From NCBI GenBank assembly GCA_011525695.1, contig WYBX01000091.1, positions 1-39,877 of the forward strand: DNA of 39,877 nt, read 5' to 3'. The notes beneath the pieces are model-generated. The model worked only from the letters and a program-made list of their open reading frames with translations. It ran no database searches and was not told where the DNA came from. The position numbers were made by a program, and so were the translations under genes. Below, piece by piece: positions 16,781 to 24,817 of the stretch; position 1 is the first letter of the stretch; every line of letters begins with the position of its first letter. Source of the DNA: Verrucomicrobiia bacterium. Its GTDB lineage: Bacteria > Verrucomicrobiota > Verrucomicrobiia > Opitutales > Opitutaceae.

Positions 16781-16814
16781 GCAAGGCCGGCACGTCGAGG
16801 CACGCCGGCCTTGC
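16781..16814. terminator. Stem-loop after the TonB receptor gene
   Basis: GCAAGGCCGGC (16781-16791) pairs perfectly with GCCGGCCTTGC (16804-16814) around a 12-base loop. No T-run follows, so termination is possible but unproven. The gap 16600-16998 also holds the hairpin GGGCGCAG/CTGCGCCC at 16892-16912 and no gene that I can support. Confidence 0.45.
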
Positions 16815-16891
16815 CATTCACCGGGGTTCCGCGGCAGGTTGATGCGCCCACCGTTTATTCGCGCCTAGAAGGAAAGTCCGACTGCGCATGC

Positions 16892-16912
16892 GGGCGCAGC
16901 AAGACTGCGCCC
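16892..16912. repeat. Short perfect hairpin
   Basis: GGGCGCAG (16892-16899) and CTGCGCCC (16905-16912) enclose CAAGA. It lies about 90 bp upstream of the Tat-exported protein's start and could affect the 5' leader of that transcript, or be a dispersed intergenic repeat. Confidence 0.4.
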
Positions 16913-16998
16913 CTACGTGGTTCGAATGTAACTTCCACGATTCCGACGAAATCCACCCGCTGATTCTGGCAGCTGCAACACAGACCCAGTCCCCTTGC

Positions 16999-18708
16999 AT
17001 GCATCGACGATCCTTTCTGATTTCCTCGGCTTCGGCCCTCTCGATCGGCGCGCTTGGGCTGGGGGCGTCGCGTCTCCGGGCTGCCACCGACTGCAGTGCG
17101 TTCGTCGGCCGGCTGACGGCGGCCAACGACGCACTCGTGCCGGAACTGCTCCGCCGGCAGGAGGAGAGCGGCGCGGTCGCCGATGCCTACGGGATTTCGA
17201 ACGTGCATGACACGGCGCGGCTGATTGCCGTCCTCGTGGCGGCGCGGCACGCGGCGGGTTCGCGCTATTTCCGCGACGCTTCGTTGCTGCCGCCTCTCGC
17301 CCGTGCCGCCGGGTACCTGATCGGAGCGCAGCACGACGACGGGACGATCGATCTCCTGGCGACCAACTTCCATTCGCCGCCGGACACGGCCTTCGTGGTC
17401 GAGACGATTGCCCCGGCCGCGATGGTGCTGCATCGTGCGGCGGACGAGGCCGAGGCGGAGGTGGCCGCCAGGCTGGACAGCTTTCTGCGGCGGGCGGGGG
17501 AGGCCCTGATCACCGGTGGCGTGCACACGCCCAACCACCGCTGGGTCGTCTGCGCGGCGCTGGCGCGGATTCATGAACGGTTTCCGGACCCGCGGCTGGT
17601 CGGCCGGGTCGACCAGTGGCTGGCCGAGACCATCGACATCGATCCGGACGGGCAGTACACCGAGAAAAGCACCTCGGTCTATTCACCCGTGGTCGATCGC
17701 GCGCTGCTGACGGTTGCGCGGCTGCTCGACCGTCCTGGGCTGCGCGAGCCGGTCCGCCGGAACCTGGAGATGACCCTGTATTATGTTCATCCGGACGGCG
17801 AGGTCGTGACGGAGGCGTCGAAGCGTCAGGACAAGTACCAGCGCGGGAGCATGGCGCGTTATTATTACAGTTACCGCACGCTGGCGCGGCTCGACCGGGA
17901 TGGCCGCTTCGCCGCGATGGCCGCCCAGATTGAGCGGACAGCAGAGCCGCAGCTGACCAGCGAACTGCTCACCTTCCTCGAGGAGCCGGAATTTGGGGAA
18001 GACCTGCCGGCTCCCCGGCCGCTGCCCACCGACTATGCCAGGGTCTTCGCGTATTCGCAGCTCGCGCGAATCCGGCGCGGCGCGGTGAGCGGAACCGTGC
18101 TCGCGCAGAACCCGACGCTGTTCTCGTTTCGCAAGGGTGCCGCGGCGCTGGAGGCGGTGCGGCTGGCCAGCGCCTTCTTCGGCAAGGGACAGTTCGTGGG
18201 GGCGTCGCTGGACGTCCGCGACGGCGCGTATCATCTCGAGCAGCACCTGGAGGGGCCCTATTTCCAGCCGCTCTCCGCCGACCAAATTGCGGATGGCGAG
18301 CACGTGAGGATGGCTCCGAACGGCACGCTGGCGGCGGGAAGCCGCGCGGTGCGGGCGCAGAGCAATATCCAGCGGCTGACGTCGCGGGTGGTGATCTCCG
18401 AGGAGTCCGGCCGATTTCGAATCAACCTGGATCTCGCGGGAACGGACAACGTGCCGGTGGCGGTCGAACTCGCTTTCCGACATGGCGGCCGGCTGGAGGG
18501 GGTCGTCCCGGTCGTTGGCGTCGAGGATGCCTTCCTGCTGCAGTCCGGGGCCGGCCGTTATCGTTTGGGTGACGACACGATTTCCTTCGGACCGGGCCGG
18601 GCGGAGCACCGGTGGACGCAGCTGCGCGGTGCACTTCCGAAATGGGACGGGCAGAGTGTTTACCTGACCGGCCAGACTCCTTTTCGCATCAGCCTCGATA
18701 TCTCGTGA
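16999..18708 (+). CDS. Tat-exported protein, probable alpha/alpha-toroid polysaccharide enzyme of unassigned family
   Basis: This 569-residue protein starts at a twin-arginine signal (HRRSFLISSASALSIGALGLG, cleavage near RLRAAT), which fixes the start at 16999. The first two thirds are helical repeats (for example DTARLIAVLVAARHAAGSRYF, NHRWVVCAALARIHERF, MARYYYSYRTLARLD) typical of an (alpha/alpha) toroid. The last 150 residues are strand-rich (LTSRVVISEESGRFRINLDL). Toroid plus beta-sandwich is the layout of several polysaccharide lyase and some glycuronidase families. Candidate catalytic residues are the conserved-looking Asn-His-Arg-Trp and Tyr/Arg clusters, but I cannot match a named family. 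Its stop overlaps the next gene (TGATG). The context of sulfatases and a heparinase-like enzyme supports a role in degrading an acidic glycan. It may be a new family. Confidence 0.7.
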   Translation: MHRRSFLISSASALSIGALGLGASRLRAATDCSAFVGRLTAANDALVPELLRRQEESGAVADAYGISNVHDTARLIAVLVAARHAAGSRYFRDASLLPPLARAAGYLIGAQHDDGTIDLLATNFHSPPDTAFVVETIAPAAMVLHRAADEAEAEVAARLDSFLRRAGEALITGGVHTPNHRWVVCAALARIHERFPDPRLVGRVDQWLAETIDIDPDGQYTEKSTSVYSPVVDRALLTVARLLDRPGLREPVRRNLEMTLYYVHPDGEVVTEASKRQDKYQRGSMARYYYSYRTLARLDRDGRFAAMAAQIERTAEPQLTSELLTFLEEPEFGEDLPAPRPLPTDYARVFAYSQLARIRRGAVSGTVLAQNPTLFSFRKGAAALEAVRLASAFFGKGQFVGASLDVRDGAYHLEQHLEGPYFQPLSADQIADGEHVRMAPNGTLAAGSRAVRAQSNIQRLTSRVVISEESGRFRINLDLAGTDNVPVAVELAFRHGGRLEGVVPVVGVEDAFLLQSGAGRYRLGDDTISFGPGRAEHRWTQLRGALPKWDGQSVYLTGQTPFRISLDIS

Positions 18709-19745
18709 TGAAACATCCCCCACGCCTGCGTTTCCTTTTCCTTTTCGGCGCCCTTTGGCTGGCCGCCTCGTCCACTGCCGCCGAACGCGGCCGGATGAAC
18801 GAGTACGAAGTGCTCCGCGCATTTCCGCCGGGCCGGCTGGCGGTCCTCAGCGCCGGCGACCGGCCCGACGCGAAAGGGTTCACGGGCGGCAACCGCGCCA
18901 ACGGGTTCTGGGTGGAAGTGGGCCCGCAGCGGGGCTCCTGTCGCGGCGTGATCGCCGCCGTGGCGCTGGACAATCTGGCGCTGGCGGACGATTGCTGGCG
19001 CGGCATCGACACGGCGTTCGCCCACCAGCGTCCGGATGGCGGATTCGAAGCGATCGTGAAGCCGAACGGCAGCACCTCCCGCTCCGGCCCCGCAGCCGTC
19101 GAGACCACCTATTTCTTCCTGCAGGAGCTGGGCCGCGCGATCCTGGTCATCCGGCAGTCGCCGCATGAAGCGCACTTCCAGACTCGAATCGAGGCGGTGT
19201 TGCCGAAGCTGCGCCGGGCCGCCGATTTCATCCTCGCGGGATACGACACCATCATTCCGAAGGTTGGCCACACCGTGAACCGGGTCATCATCGCGGCGAA
19301 GGCCTTCGGCCTGTGCGGGCTGGTGCTCGACGATCCGGTGATGATCCAGAGGTCCCGCCAGCTCATCGCGCACGCCCTGACGCTGCGCGACAAGGAAGGG
19401 GTCTTCATCGAGCGGGGTGGACGTGATTCCAGTTACAACGTGGTTTCGATCCTGTTCGGCCAGGTGCTCGCGCTCCATCTGCCGCTGCCCGAGTTCGAGG
19501 CCGCACTGCCGGCCGCCGTCGAGTGGCAGCTCACCCGGATCCTGCCCTCGGGAGAGGTGGACGTGGGCGGCAATACCCGCACCGGCGTCGGAAAGGAGGC
19601 CGATCCGTTCTCGGGGAAGTCCAAGAACGTCAATTACACCGAGGTGGCGATGGCGCTCACGCTTTACGGCACGATACACCGGGACAAGGAGGTCCTGGCG
19701 GCGGCGGAGCGCGTCACCGCCTACATGAAGAAGAGCGGAAAATGA
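18708..19745 (+). CDS. Exported helical-repeat protein, possible polysaccharide-degrading enzyme of unassigned family
   Basis: This 345-residue protein has a Sec signal peptide (MKHPPRLRFLFLFGALWLAASSTAAE). The body is almost wholly helical, with pairs such as GSCRGVIAAVALDNLALADD, VGHTVNRVIIAAKAFGLCGL and VNYTEVAMALTLYG, as expected for an (alpha/alpha)6 barrel. Conserved-looking patches are HQRPDGGFEAI, GRDSSYNVVS and GGNTRTG. I know no named family to assign it to. It is short for a lyase with a beta domain and closer in size to single-toroid glycoside hydrolases. It overlaps the preceding gene by one base and the following sulfatase by 4 bp (ATGA), so it is part of the same transcript and probably acts on the same glycan. 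Confidence 0.7.
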   Translation: MKHPPRLRFLFLFGALWLAASSTAAERGRMNEYEVLRAFPPGRLAVLSAGDRPDAKGFTGGNRANGFWVEVGPQRGSCRGVIAAVALDNLALADDCWRGIDTAFAHQRPDGGFEAIVKPNGSTSRSGPAAVETTYFFLQELGRAILVIRQSPHEAHFQTRIEAVLPKLRRAADFILAGYDTIIPKVGHTVNRVIIAAKAFGLCGLVLDDPVMIQRSRQLIAHALTLRDKEGVFIERGGRDSSYNVVSILFGQVLALHLPLPEFEAALPAAVEWQLTRILPSGEVDVGGNTRTGVGKEADPFSGKSKNVNYTEVAMALTLYGTIHRDKEVLAAAERVTAYMKKSGK

Positions 19746-21319
19746 TCCCGCCGCGTCCCCGCCCACGCCGCTGCTGGTGCCGCCTGCTGGCGGCGCTCGG
19801 GGTGCTGGGCTGCGCAGCCACCGCCTGGGGGGAGGAGCCGGCATCGCGGCCGAATCTGGTCTACATCTACGCCGACGATCTCGGAATCGGCGACGTTTCC
19901 AGCTACAATCCGCGGGCGGCGTGGCGGACGCCGCATCTCGACCGGCTGGCGGCCGAGGGGATGATGTTCACCGATGCGCATTCGCCGTCGGCGCTGTGCA
20001 CCCCGAGCCGCTATGCCGTGCTGACCGGCCGCTACGCCTGGCGCGATCGGCTGAAGCGCGGCGTGGTCAACGGCTACGAGCCGAGCCTGCTCGAGCCGGG
20101 CCGGCCGACGCTGGCTTCGTTCCTGCACGATCAAGGCTACACCACCGCCGTTTTTGGCAAATGGCATCTGGGCGTGAACTGGGCGCGTTCCGGCCCGGGG
20201 CCGGAGGACGTCGATTTCGGCCGGCCGTTCGGTGGCGGACCAACCACGCTTGGATTCGAACGGTTTCTCGGGATCAGTGCATCGCTCGACATGCCACCCT
20301 ACGTGTGGCTGCGCGACGACCGGGTGGAGGAGATTCCCACCGGGACGATCGGGGACAGCCCGCCGCCGAAGCTCTGGCGGGGCGGCCCGATTGCGAAGCA
20401 TTTCCGGATGGAGGATGTGCAGCCGCGGCTGGTGGCGGAGGCGCGGATGTTCCTCGCGGAGCGGGCGACCGCGCGGGATGGACGTCCGTTCTTCCTCTAT
20501 CTCGCGCTCGCGGCACCGCATACGCCGGTGCTGCCGACCGCGCGGTTTGCCGGCAGCACGCCCACGGCCTATGGCGATTTCGTCCGGCAGGTGGACGCGG
20601 ATGTTGGTGCGCTGCTGGCCGCGATCGACCAGCTGGGTCTGGCGGAGAACACGCTGGTGGTGTTCAGCTCCGACAATGGCTTCGCCCCGGCGGTCGGTGT
20701 GCCGGAGCATGCGCGGGTTGGGCACGATCCGAGTGCCGGCTACCGCGGATTCAAATCGGACCTGTTCGAGGGCGGGCATCGGGTGCCGTTCCTCGTTCGC
20801 TGGAAAGGGCGGATCAAGGCTGGAAGCCGCAGCGACGCGCTCGTTGGCCAGCTCGACCTGCTGGCCACCTGCGCGGAACTGATCGGGGCCGAGGTGCCGG
20901 ACCGCGCCGGCGAGGACAGCTTCAGTTTCCTGCCGGTGCTGCGCGGCGGGAAGCCGACGCGTCAGACGCTCGTCAACCACTCGGGCGAAGGCCGGTTCGC
21001 GATTCGTGAAGGACGCTGGAAGCTTCTGCTCTGGCCCGGTTCCGGTGGCTGGAGCGTGCCCACGCCCACTCCGAGCCGGTGGTTGGAAGTTCCGGCCTCC
21101 GATCTGTCGAAATTGCCGCCCTACCAGCTTTACGACCTGGAGGCTGATCCGGGCGAGCAGCGCAATCTCGCCGCGGAGCACCCGGAGATTGTCCGGCGGC
21201 TTGGCCGGCTGCTGCGGGAGCAGATCGAGCGTGGCCGGAGCACGCCGGGACCGGCTGTTCCCGGAGCGGCGACGGCGGACTGGCCCGAGCTTGGCTGGCG
21301 GGCCGATTTTCCGCCGTGA
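19742..21319 (+). CDS. S1-family sulfatase (formylglycine-dependent), exported
   Basis: This 525-residue enzyme belongs to the arylsulfatase-A-like S1 family and would remove sulfate esters from a glycan. The core motif is CTPSR at 86-90, whose cysteine must be converted to formylglycine. The metal-binding start YIYADDLGIGD has D45 and D46, and VVFSSDNG lies further on. The N-terminus is a signal sequence. GVLGCAAT could also be read as a lipobox, so a lipoprotein form is possible. The start at 19742 overlaps the stop of the preceding gene (ATGA). Its length is normal for S1. No sulfatase-maturating enzyme is encoded in the window. The sulfate position cleaved cannot be predicted from sequence alone. 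Confidence 0.93.
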   Translation: MIPPRPRPRRCWCRLLAALGVLGCAATAWGEEPASRPNLVYIYADDLGIGDVSSYNPRAAWRTPHLDRLAAEGMMFTDAHSPSALCTPSRYAVLTGRYAWRDRLKRGVVNGYEPSLLEPGRPTLASFLHDQGYTTAVFGKWHLGVNWARSGPGPEDVDFGRPFGGGPTTLGFERFLGISASLDMPPYVWLRDDRVEEIPTGTIGDSPPPKLWRGGPIAKHFRMEDVQPRLVAEARMFLAERATARDGRPFFLYLALAAPHTPVLPTARFAGSTPTAYGDFVRQVDADVGALLAAIDQLGLAENTLVVFSSDNGFAPAVGVPEHARVGHDPSAGYRGFKSDLFEGGHRVPFLVRWKGRIKAGSRSDALVGQLDLLATCAELIGAEVPDRAGEDSFSFLPVLRGGKPTRQTLVNHSGEGRFAIREGRWKLLLWPGSGGWSVPTPTPSRWLEVPASDLSKLPPYQLYDLEADPGEQRNLAAEHPEIVRRLGRLLREQIERGRSTPGPAVPGAATADWPELGWRADFPP

Positions 21320-21356
21320 AACCGAACGATCATTATCATCCGGGAGGCCTGCAGCC

Positions 21357-23720
21357 ATGAATTGGAATCGCGCACGTCGGCTCCTCCCGGTTTCGCTGCT
21401 GATTGCCACCGCGGTGGCGGCGGCGCCGGATTTCCTGCACCAGAGCCGGCCGGTGCGAATCGAGCCGTTTGCGGGGAGTCCGCTGAAGATCAACCCGCCC
21501 ACCTTCCGGTGGCCGGCGGAGAACGAGATCGGCGCCGTGCACGAGTTGGAGATTGGCCGCGACGCTTCGTTCGCCGGCGCGCGGCGCGTGACCACCGGAG
21601 ACTTTTTCCATCGCCCGCTGGAACCGCTCGCTGCCGGGCGCTGGTTCTGGCGGGTGCGGCGGCTGGCGCCGGCACCGGGCGGATGGTCGGAACCGGAAAC
21701 CTTCGAAATCGCCGCGGAGCTTCCCCGGTGGCCGATCGGCTCGTGGGAGCAGTGGCTCGCGCGCGTGCCGGACGAACATCCGCGGGTTTATCTCACCCGG
21801 GCAGCCGTGCCGGGTTTCCATGCGAAGGTGGCGCGGCTGGGCGCGGAGCTGGACCCGTGGGCGGACGAGGTGCGGCGCCACCTGGAGGAGCCGTTCTCGC
21901 TGGAGAGCTGGGAAAGCCAGGTGCCGGAGGGCGCAGATCGCTTTGACCAGACCAGCCCGGATCGGAAGAAGCTCGTCTGGGCCAGCAAGGGCGCGGCGCG
22001 GGCCGCGGCCGAGCCCGCGCTGGAGGGGGCGTGGATGTGGTTTGCGACCGGCGACCCTTGGTACCTGGAGCGCGTGAAGGAGCGCGCCCTGCTGATTGCC
22101 GGGTTCGATCCGGAGGGCTTCATCTCGGACCTCAACACGGGGCACGATCTCGGAAACGTCGACTTCGGGAACTCCACGATCGTGCATGACCTCGGCGTGA
22201 TCTATGACCTCCTGCACGACCAGTTCACGCCCGACGAGCGCGCGCGGCTGCGAACGGCGATCGCGGCGCGGGCGGCACCGATCTTCGCCAAGATGCGGCG
22301 GGCGCCACTCGAACTCCTGCGGGCCCACGCGTGGCAGCACGGGTTCTTCGACGCGCTGGTTGGCGCACTGGCCATCCATCGCGAGGAACCGCGGGCCGCC
22401 GAGTGGGTCGGGCTGGCGCTCCGATCCTTCGTCGCGCTCTATCCCTGGTACGGCGGCGACGATGGCGGCTCGCAGGAAGGCCCACGGTATTTCCACGGTG
22501 CCGCGATGCTCGCATCGCTGAACCTGCTGGATGTTTTCCGGTCGGCCTTTGGGCTGCGGCTGGAGGAGTTCAATCCCTGGTTCCGCAACAACCCGTACTT
22601 CCTGCTGTATTCGTATCCGCCTGGTGGATTGCAGACGCAGCTGGGCGACAGCAACCCGGGGCATTACGACGAGGGCGATGACCGCCGCACGCCGGGCGGC
22701 AAGGCTCGGCTGGCCGCGCGCCGGATGGCGGAGATTTACGGCAACGGCCACATGACGGCGTACGCGGCCGGCCTGCCCGACAACCGCAGCAACTACACGC
22801 TCTCGGAGTTCCTGCGCTGGTCGCGACCGGAATTGCCGCCGGCGCGCCCGCTGGCGGAGCTGCCCGATGCCCGGCTGTTCGCGGACGTCGGCACGGTCTT
22901 CACCCACTCGCAGATCGCGGATCCCGGCGAGAACGTCAGGTTCATCTTCCATGCCTCGCCCTACGGCGGGCAGGGGCACGCGCATGCGGACCAGAACAGT
23001 TTCCACATCATCGCCTACAACGAGCACCTGTTGCTGGATTCGGGCTATTACACGCCGACGGGTGACCCACACCGCGAGGAGTGGTACGTGCGGACGGTGG
23101 CGCACAACACGATCCTCGTCGATGGCACCGGTCAGAAATGGGGCGGCACCACCGGCTACGGCACGGTGGACCATTTCGAGCGGACCAGCGACTGGGTGTA
23201 CTTCGTCGGCCACGCCGCCCGGGCCTATCGCGAGACGCCGCTCGACCGTTTCGACCGGCACGTCGTGTGGCTGAAGGGCAGGGAGGTGCAAACCTATCTG
23301 CTCTTCGACGATCTGGCTGCTTCCGGTGGCACGCCGCGGCGTTTCGAATGGCTGCTGCACGCTCCGCGGAAGATGGAACTGGACCAGGCGGCGGGCACAC
23401 TGCTGGCGTCCGCGGAAAAGGGCGAGGCGCGGGTCCGGTTCCTGGAGCCGGCGGCGCTCGGATTTCAGCAGAGTGACCAGTTCAATGTGCCGGCAGTTTA
23501 CTGGCGGCGGGGAGAGAATTTCCCGCTGCCAAACCAATGGCATTTCAAGGCGAGCACCGCGCCGGTGCCGCACGCGCGGATCGTGGCCGTAATCCAGGTT
23601 TCCAAGCCGGGCGTGGCGAAGCCGGCGGTGCGTGCTGTTCCCGGCGGTGCGGAAACCGCGGGCTGGCGGGTGCGGCTGGGCGAGGGCGCAACCCGGCTCA
23701 CAATCGACAAACTTCCATGA
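21357..23720 (+). CDS. DUF4962/heparinase II/III-family polysaccharide lyase-like enzyme
   Basis: This 787-residue exported enzyme has a signal peptide (1-23). An N-terminal beta domain follows, with the DUF4962 style (RIEPFAGSPLKINPPTFRWPA and a fibronectin-like stretch to about 120). An (alpha/alpha) toroid (about 140-480) carries VHDLGVIYDLLHD and the catalytic-type AHAWQHGFFDALVG. The C-terminal heparinase II/III beta domain has GHAHADQNSF (H541, H543, D545) and VAHNTILVDGTGQ (H583), typical of the metal site in this family. Such enzymes cleave uronic-acid-containing polysaccharides by beta-elimination. A GGAGG-like ribosome site lies about 10 bases before the ATG at 21357, and the 37-bp gap to the sulfatase keeps it in the operon. 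The exact substrate (heparin-like, chondroitin-like, alginate or another) is open. Confidence 0.88.
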   Translation: MNWNRARRLLPVSLLIATAVAAAPDFLHQSRPVRIEPFAGSPLKINPPTFRWPAENEIGAVHELEIGRDASFAGARRVTTGDFFHRPLEPLAAGRWFWRVRRLAPAPGGWSEPETFEIAAELPRWPIGSWEQWLARVPDEHPRVYLTRAAVPGFHAKVARLGAELDPWADEVRRHLEEPFSLESWESQVPEGADRFDQTSPDRKKLVWASKGAARAAAEPALEGAWMWFATGDPWYLERVKERALLIAGFDPEGFISDLNTGHDLGNVDFGNSTIVHDLGVIYDLLHDQFTPDERARLRTAIAARAAPIFAKMRRAPLELLRAHAWQHGFFDALVGALAIHREEPRAAEWVGLALRSFVALYPWYGGDDGGSQEGPRYFHGAAMLASLNLLDVFRSAFGLRLEEFNPWFRNNPYFLLYSYPPGGLQTQLGDSNPGHYDEGDDRRTPGGKARLAARRMAEIYGNGHMTAYAAGLPDNRSNYTLSEFLRWSRPELPPARPLAELPDARLFADVGTVFTHSQIADPGENVRFIFHASPYGGQGHAHADQNSFHIIAYNEHLLLDSGYYTPTGDPHREEWYVRTVAHNTILVDGTGQKWGGTTGYGTVDHFERTSDWVYFVGHAARAYRETPLDRFDRHVVWLKGREVQTYLLFDDLAASGGTPRRFEWLLHAPRKMELDQAAGTLLASAEKGEARVRFLEPAALGFQQSDQFNVPAVYWRRGENFPLPNQWHFKASTAPVPHARIVAVIQVSKPGVAKPAVRAVPGGAETAGWRVRLGEGATRLTIDKLP

Positions 23721-24814
23721 GATACCATCGGTGGCTCCTCCTAGCCGGATTCGGCTCGTTCACAGCAGGCGGGTTCGGCCCGCTGGTGATTGCGGCAACC
23801 ACAGCGGATGCCGCCGCGGCCGAACCCCGGATCGCCGTCGTTCGCATCGGCGATGCGCCGATCATCCGGTCCGACATGCTGCCGGGGGATGAGGGGGAAA
23901 GCATCAACGGGCCCTCGCTGATCCGGGTGCCCGGCTGGGTGAAGGATCCGCTCGGGCGCTATTATCTCTATTTTGCGCATCACAACGGCAAATACATCCG
24001 GCTGGCCATTGCCGACCGGATCGAGGGACCCTGGCGGATTCATCCAGGCGGTGTGCTCCGGCTCGAGGATCAGCGGGCGCTGCGCGGCCACATCGCGTCA
24101 CCGGAGGCGGTCGTGGACGAGGAGAATCGCCGGATCCATTTGTTCTTCCACGGGCAGCCGGCGGCGGGCGGCGGCGCGCAGGTGACCTCGTCCGCAGTGT
24201 CAGCGGACGGCGTGCACTTCACCGATATTGGCAAGGTGGTTGGGCCGGCCTACCTGCGCGTCTTCCGGCACGATGGCGTGTGGTACGCACTGACGCATTC
24301 GGGTGTTCTGCGTCGCGCGGCTCGTCTCGGGGAGCCCTTCGAGCCGCTGGCGACGATCATCGGTCCCGACATCGCGGCTGCCGTCGACCCTGTCCTTCGC
24401 GGCGAGCCGGGTGCGCCGCCGGCCGCAACGCGTCCCACGACGGGAGGGGATCGGTATGGGATCCGGCACATCGGAATCGACCACCACGGCGACCGGCTCG
24501 ATGTCTATTTTTCGTGCGTCGGTCACCGGCCGGAACGGATCCTGCGCACCACAATCCGGCTGGAAGGGCCGCCGGAGACCTGGCGGGCCCGCGGTGTCGA
24601 GGAGGTGCTTCAACCCGAGCGGACCTGGGAGGGAACGGATCTTCCGCTGGCGTATTCGCGCGGCGGCAGCACCCTCAAATACGGTTACAACCGGGTTCGT
24701 GAACTCCGGGATCCCGCTGTCCACCGCGAGGGAACGCGGGCCTGGCTGGTTTATTCTGTCGCCGGCGAGTACGGGCTTGGGCTCGCCGAACTGATCGAAT
24801 CACGTCTACCCTGA
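23717..24814 (+). CDS. Exported five-bladed beta-propeller glycosidase-like protein (GH43/117-type fold)
   Basis: This 365-residue protein has an N-terminal signal (MRYHRWLLLAGFGSF to about residue 35). The body shows the repeated blade pattern of GH43-clan-like propellers: GPSLIRVPGWVKDPLGRYYL, then YFAHHNGKYIRLAIADRIEG and GHIASPEAVVDEENRRIHLF, with further blades to VYSVAGEYGLGLAEL. Enzymes with this fold trim terminal sugars such as arabinose, xylose or anhydrogalactose. The catalytic acids cannot be assigned with confidence, so it could also be a non-catalytic or divergent member. It overlaps the lyase gene by 4 bp (ATGA) and lies directly before the second sulfatase, so it probably removes a side chain or terminal unit of the same glycan. 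Confidence 0.75.
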   Translation: MRYHRWLLLAGFGSFTAGGFGPLVIAATTADAAAAEPRIAVVRIGDAPIIRSDMLPGDEGESINGPSLIRVPGWVKDPLGRYYLYFAHHNGKYIRLAIADRIEGPWRIHPGGVLRLEDQRALRGHIASPEAVVDEENRRIHLFFHGQPAAGGGAQVTSSAVSADGVHFTDIGKVVGPAYLRVFRHDGVWYALTHSGVLRRAARLGEPFEPLATIIGPDIAAAVDPVLRGEPGAPPAATRPTTGGDRYGIRHIGIDHHGDRLDVYFSCVGHRPERILRTTIRLEGPPETWRARGVEEVLQPERTWEGTDLPLAYSRGGSTLKYGYNRVRELRDPAVHREGTRAWLVYSVAGEYGLGLAELIESRLP

Positions 24815-24817
24815 GTG

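Noticed and set aside
16600..16998. Upstream extension of the Tat-exported protein to 16888
   Set aside because: The extra 37 codons run through a hairpin repeat and would bury the twin-arginine signal, which must be near the N-terminus.
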